From Bacilli bacterium (lineage in GTDB: Bacteria; Bacillota_I; Bacilli_A; RF39; UBA660), in assembly GCA_017888105.1 (NCBI GenBank), contig JAGHGS010000082.1, positions 1-6,362 of the forward strand: a stretch of 6,362 nucleotides of DNA. The letters run 5' to 3'. Under the pieces are notes generated by a model, which searched no databases, was not told the DNA's origin, and saw only the letters and a list, made by a program, of their open reading frames with translations. Of this stretch, positions 6,244-6,362 are shown piece after piece. A program made the position numbers and the translations under genes. The first letter of the stretch is position 1. The number at the start of each line of letters is the position of its first letter.

Positions 6244-6271
6244 AAACGCATGAAATTTTGAAAATGCGTTT
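6244..6271. promoter_or_regulatory. 8-bp dyad: possible operator or plus-strand terminator
   Basis: AAACGCAT (6244-6251) and ATGCGTTT (6264-6271) are exact reverse complements separated by 12 bases. The dyad lies between ruvA and the divergent plus-strand gene, and its loop contains the -35 box of the plus-strand promoter. Two readings fit. It may be an operator that blocks the plus-strand promoter when bound. Alternatively, because seven T residues (6269-6275) finish the right arm, it may be a terminator catching plus-strand (antisense) transcripts coming out of ruvA. Its symmetry with a spaced centre and its overlap with the promoter slightly favour the operator reading. Confidence 0.5.
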
Positions 6272-6285
6272 TTTTCGTGTATAAT
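6258..6285 (+). promoter_or_regulatory. sigma-A-type promoter of the plus-strand gene
   Basis: TTGAAA (6258-6263, one mismatch from consensus) and a perfect TATAAT (6280-6285) are separated by 16 bases. Transcription would start near 6292, about 20 bases before the ATG at 6313. This is the best promoter match in the window. Confidence 0.65.
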
Positions 6286-6312
6286 AAATACAAAGAATAA
6301 AGTTGGTGAAGT

Positions 6313-6362
6313 ATGGCTAAGAAGTGTAAAAAGTTGGAGGAAATAAAAGCAATGTTTAAAGA
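6313..6362 (+). CDS. start of a plus-strand gene, cut by the window edge
   Basis: An open frame from the ATG at 6313 runs off the right edge after 16 complete codons (MAKKCKKLEEIKAMFK), Lys-rich and without a recognisable family. The ATG has a GGTGA element (6305-6309) a few bases upstream and lies about 20 bases behind a strong promoter. An in-frame ATG at 6352 is an alternative start, preceded by a GGAGG (6336-6340) at a rather long spacing of 11 bases. The product cannot be identified from this fragment. It is transcribed divergently from ruvA. Confidence 0.45.
   Translation, partial: MAKKCKKLEEIKAMFK

Noticed and set aside
6173..6300. LexA/SOS box upstream of ruvA
   Set aside because: No GAAC-N4-GTTC or near match was found. 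The only palindromes are ACAATTGT and the AAACGCAT dyad, which do not resemble it.

Overview
This window is a housekeeping gene cluster from an AT-rich, low-GC Bacillota-type bacterium, plausibly a Bacilli or Erysipelotrichia-like gut lineage. I infer this from the base composition, the strong AAAGGAGG-type ribosome binding sites and the RuvA/RuvB/QueA neighbourhood typical of Firmicutes. It cannot be assigned more closely by eye. Tryptophan is encoded by TGG, and TGA terminates both ruvA and the HAD-family gene. The code is therefore the standard bacterial one, not the Mycoplasma/Spiroplasma code.

Layout: seven complete genes lie on the minus strand and are read from right to left. They are ruvA (6172-5618), a HAD-family putative nucleotidase (5621-5103), ruvB (5110-4103), an 89-bp gap, folD (4013-3147), glyA (best start 3163, end 1940), a thymidylate-kinase-like gene (1932-1264) and queA (1261-239). 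Apart from the ruvB-folD gap, neighbours overlap or are separated by at most 7 bp. Several ribosome binding sites sit inside the end of the preceding gene. An intrinsic terminator directly follows the queA stop (about 201-238). The 219 bp to its left hold no gene but contain small inverted repeats and a possible minus-strand promoter for a gene beyond the edge. At the right end (6173-6312) is a divergent intergenic region with a short-leader ruvA promoter, a good sigma-A-type plus-strand promoter and an 8-bp dyad overlapping that promoter. The first codons of a plus-strand gene run off the end.

How the genes work together: RuvA and RuvB form the Holliday-junction branch-migration motor. FolD and GlyA make and interconvert 5,10-methylene-tetrahydrofolate, the one-carbon donor for dTMP synthesis. 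A dTMP-kinase-like enzyme follows, and a nucleotidase-like HAD protein sits between ruvA and ruvB. The operon therefore mixes recombination with one-carbon and deoxynucleotide metabolism. QueA adds the epoxycyclopentane step of queuosine tRNA modification.

I see no mobile element, CRISPR array, RNA gene or clearly novel system. The points of interest are the gene order (HAD gene inside ruvAB; folD-glyA-tmk between ruvB and queA; no tgt after queA), the atypical P-loop of the kinase, and the dyad in the divergent promoter region.
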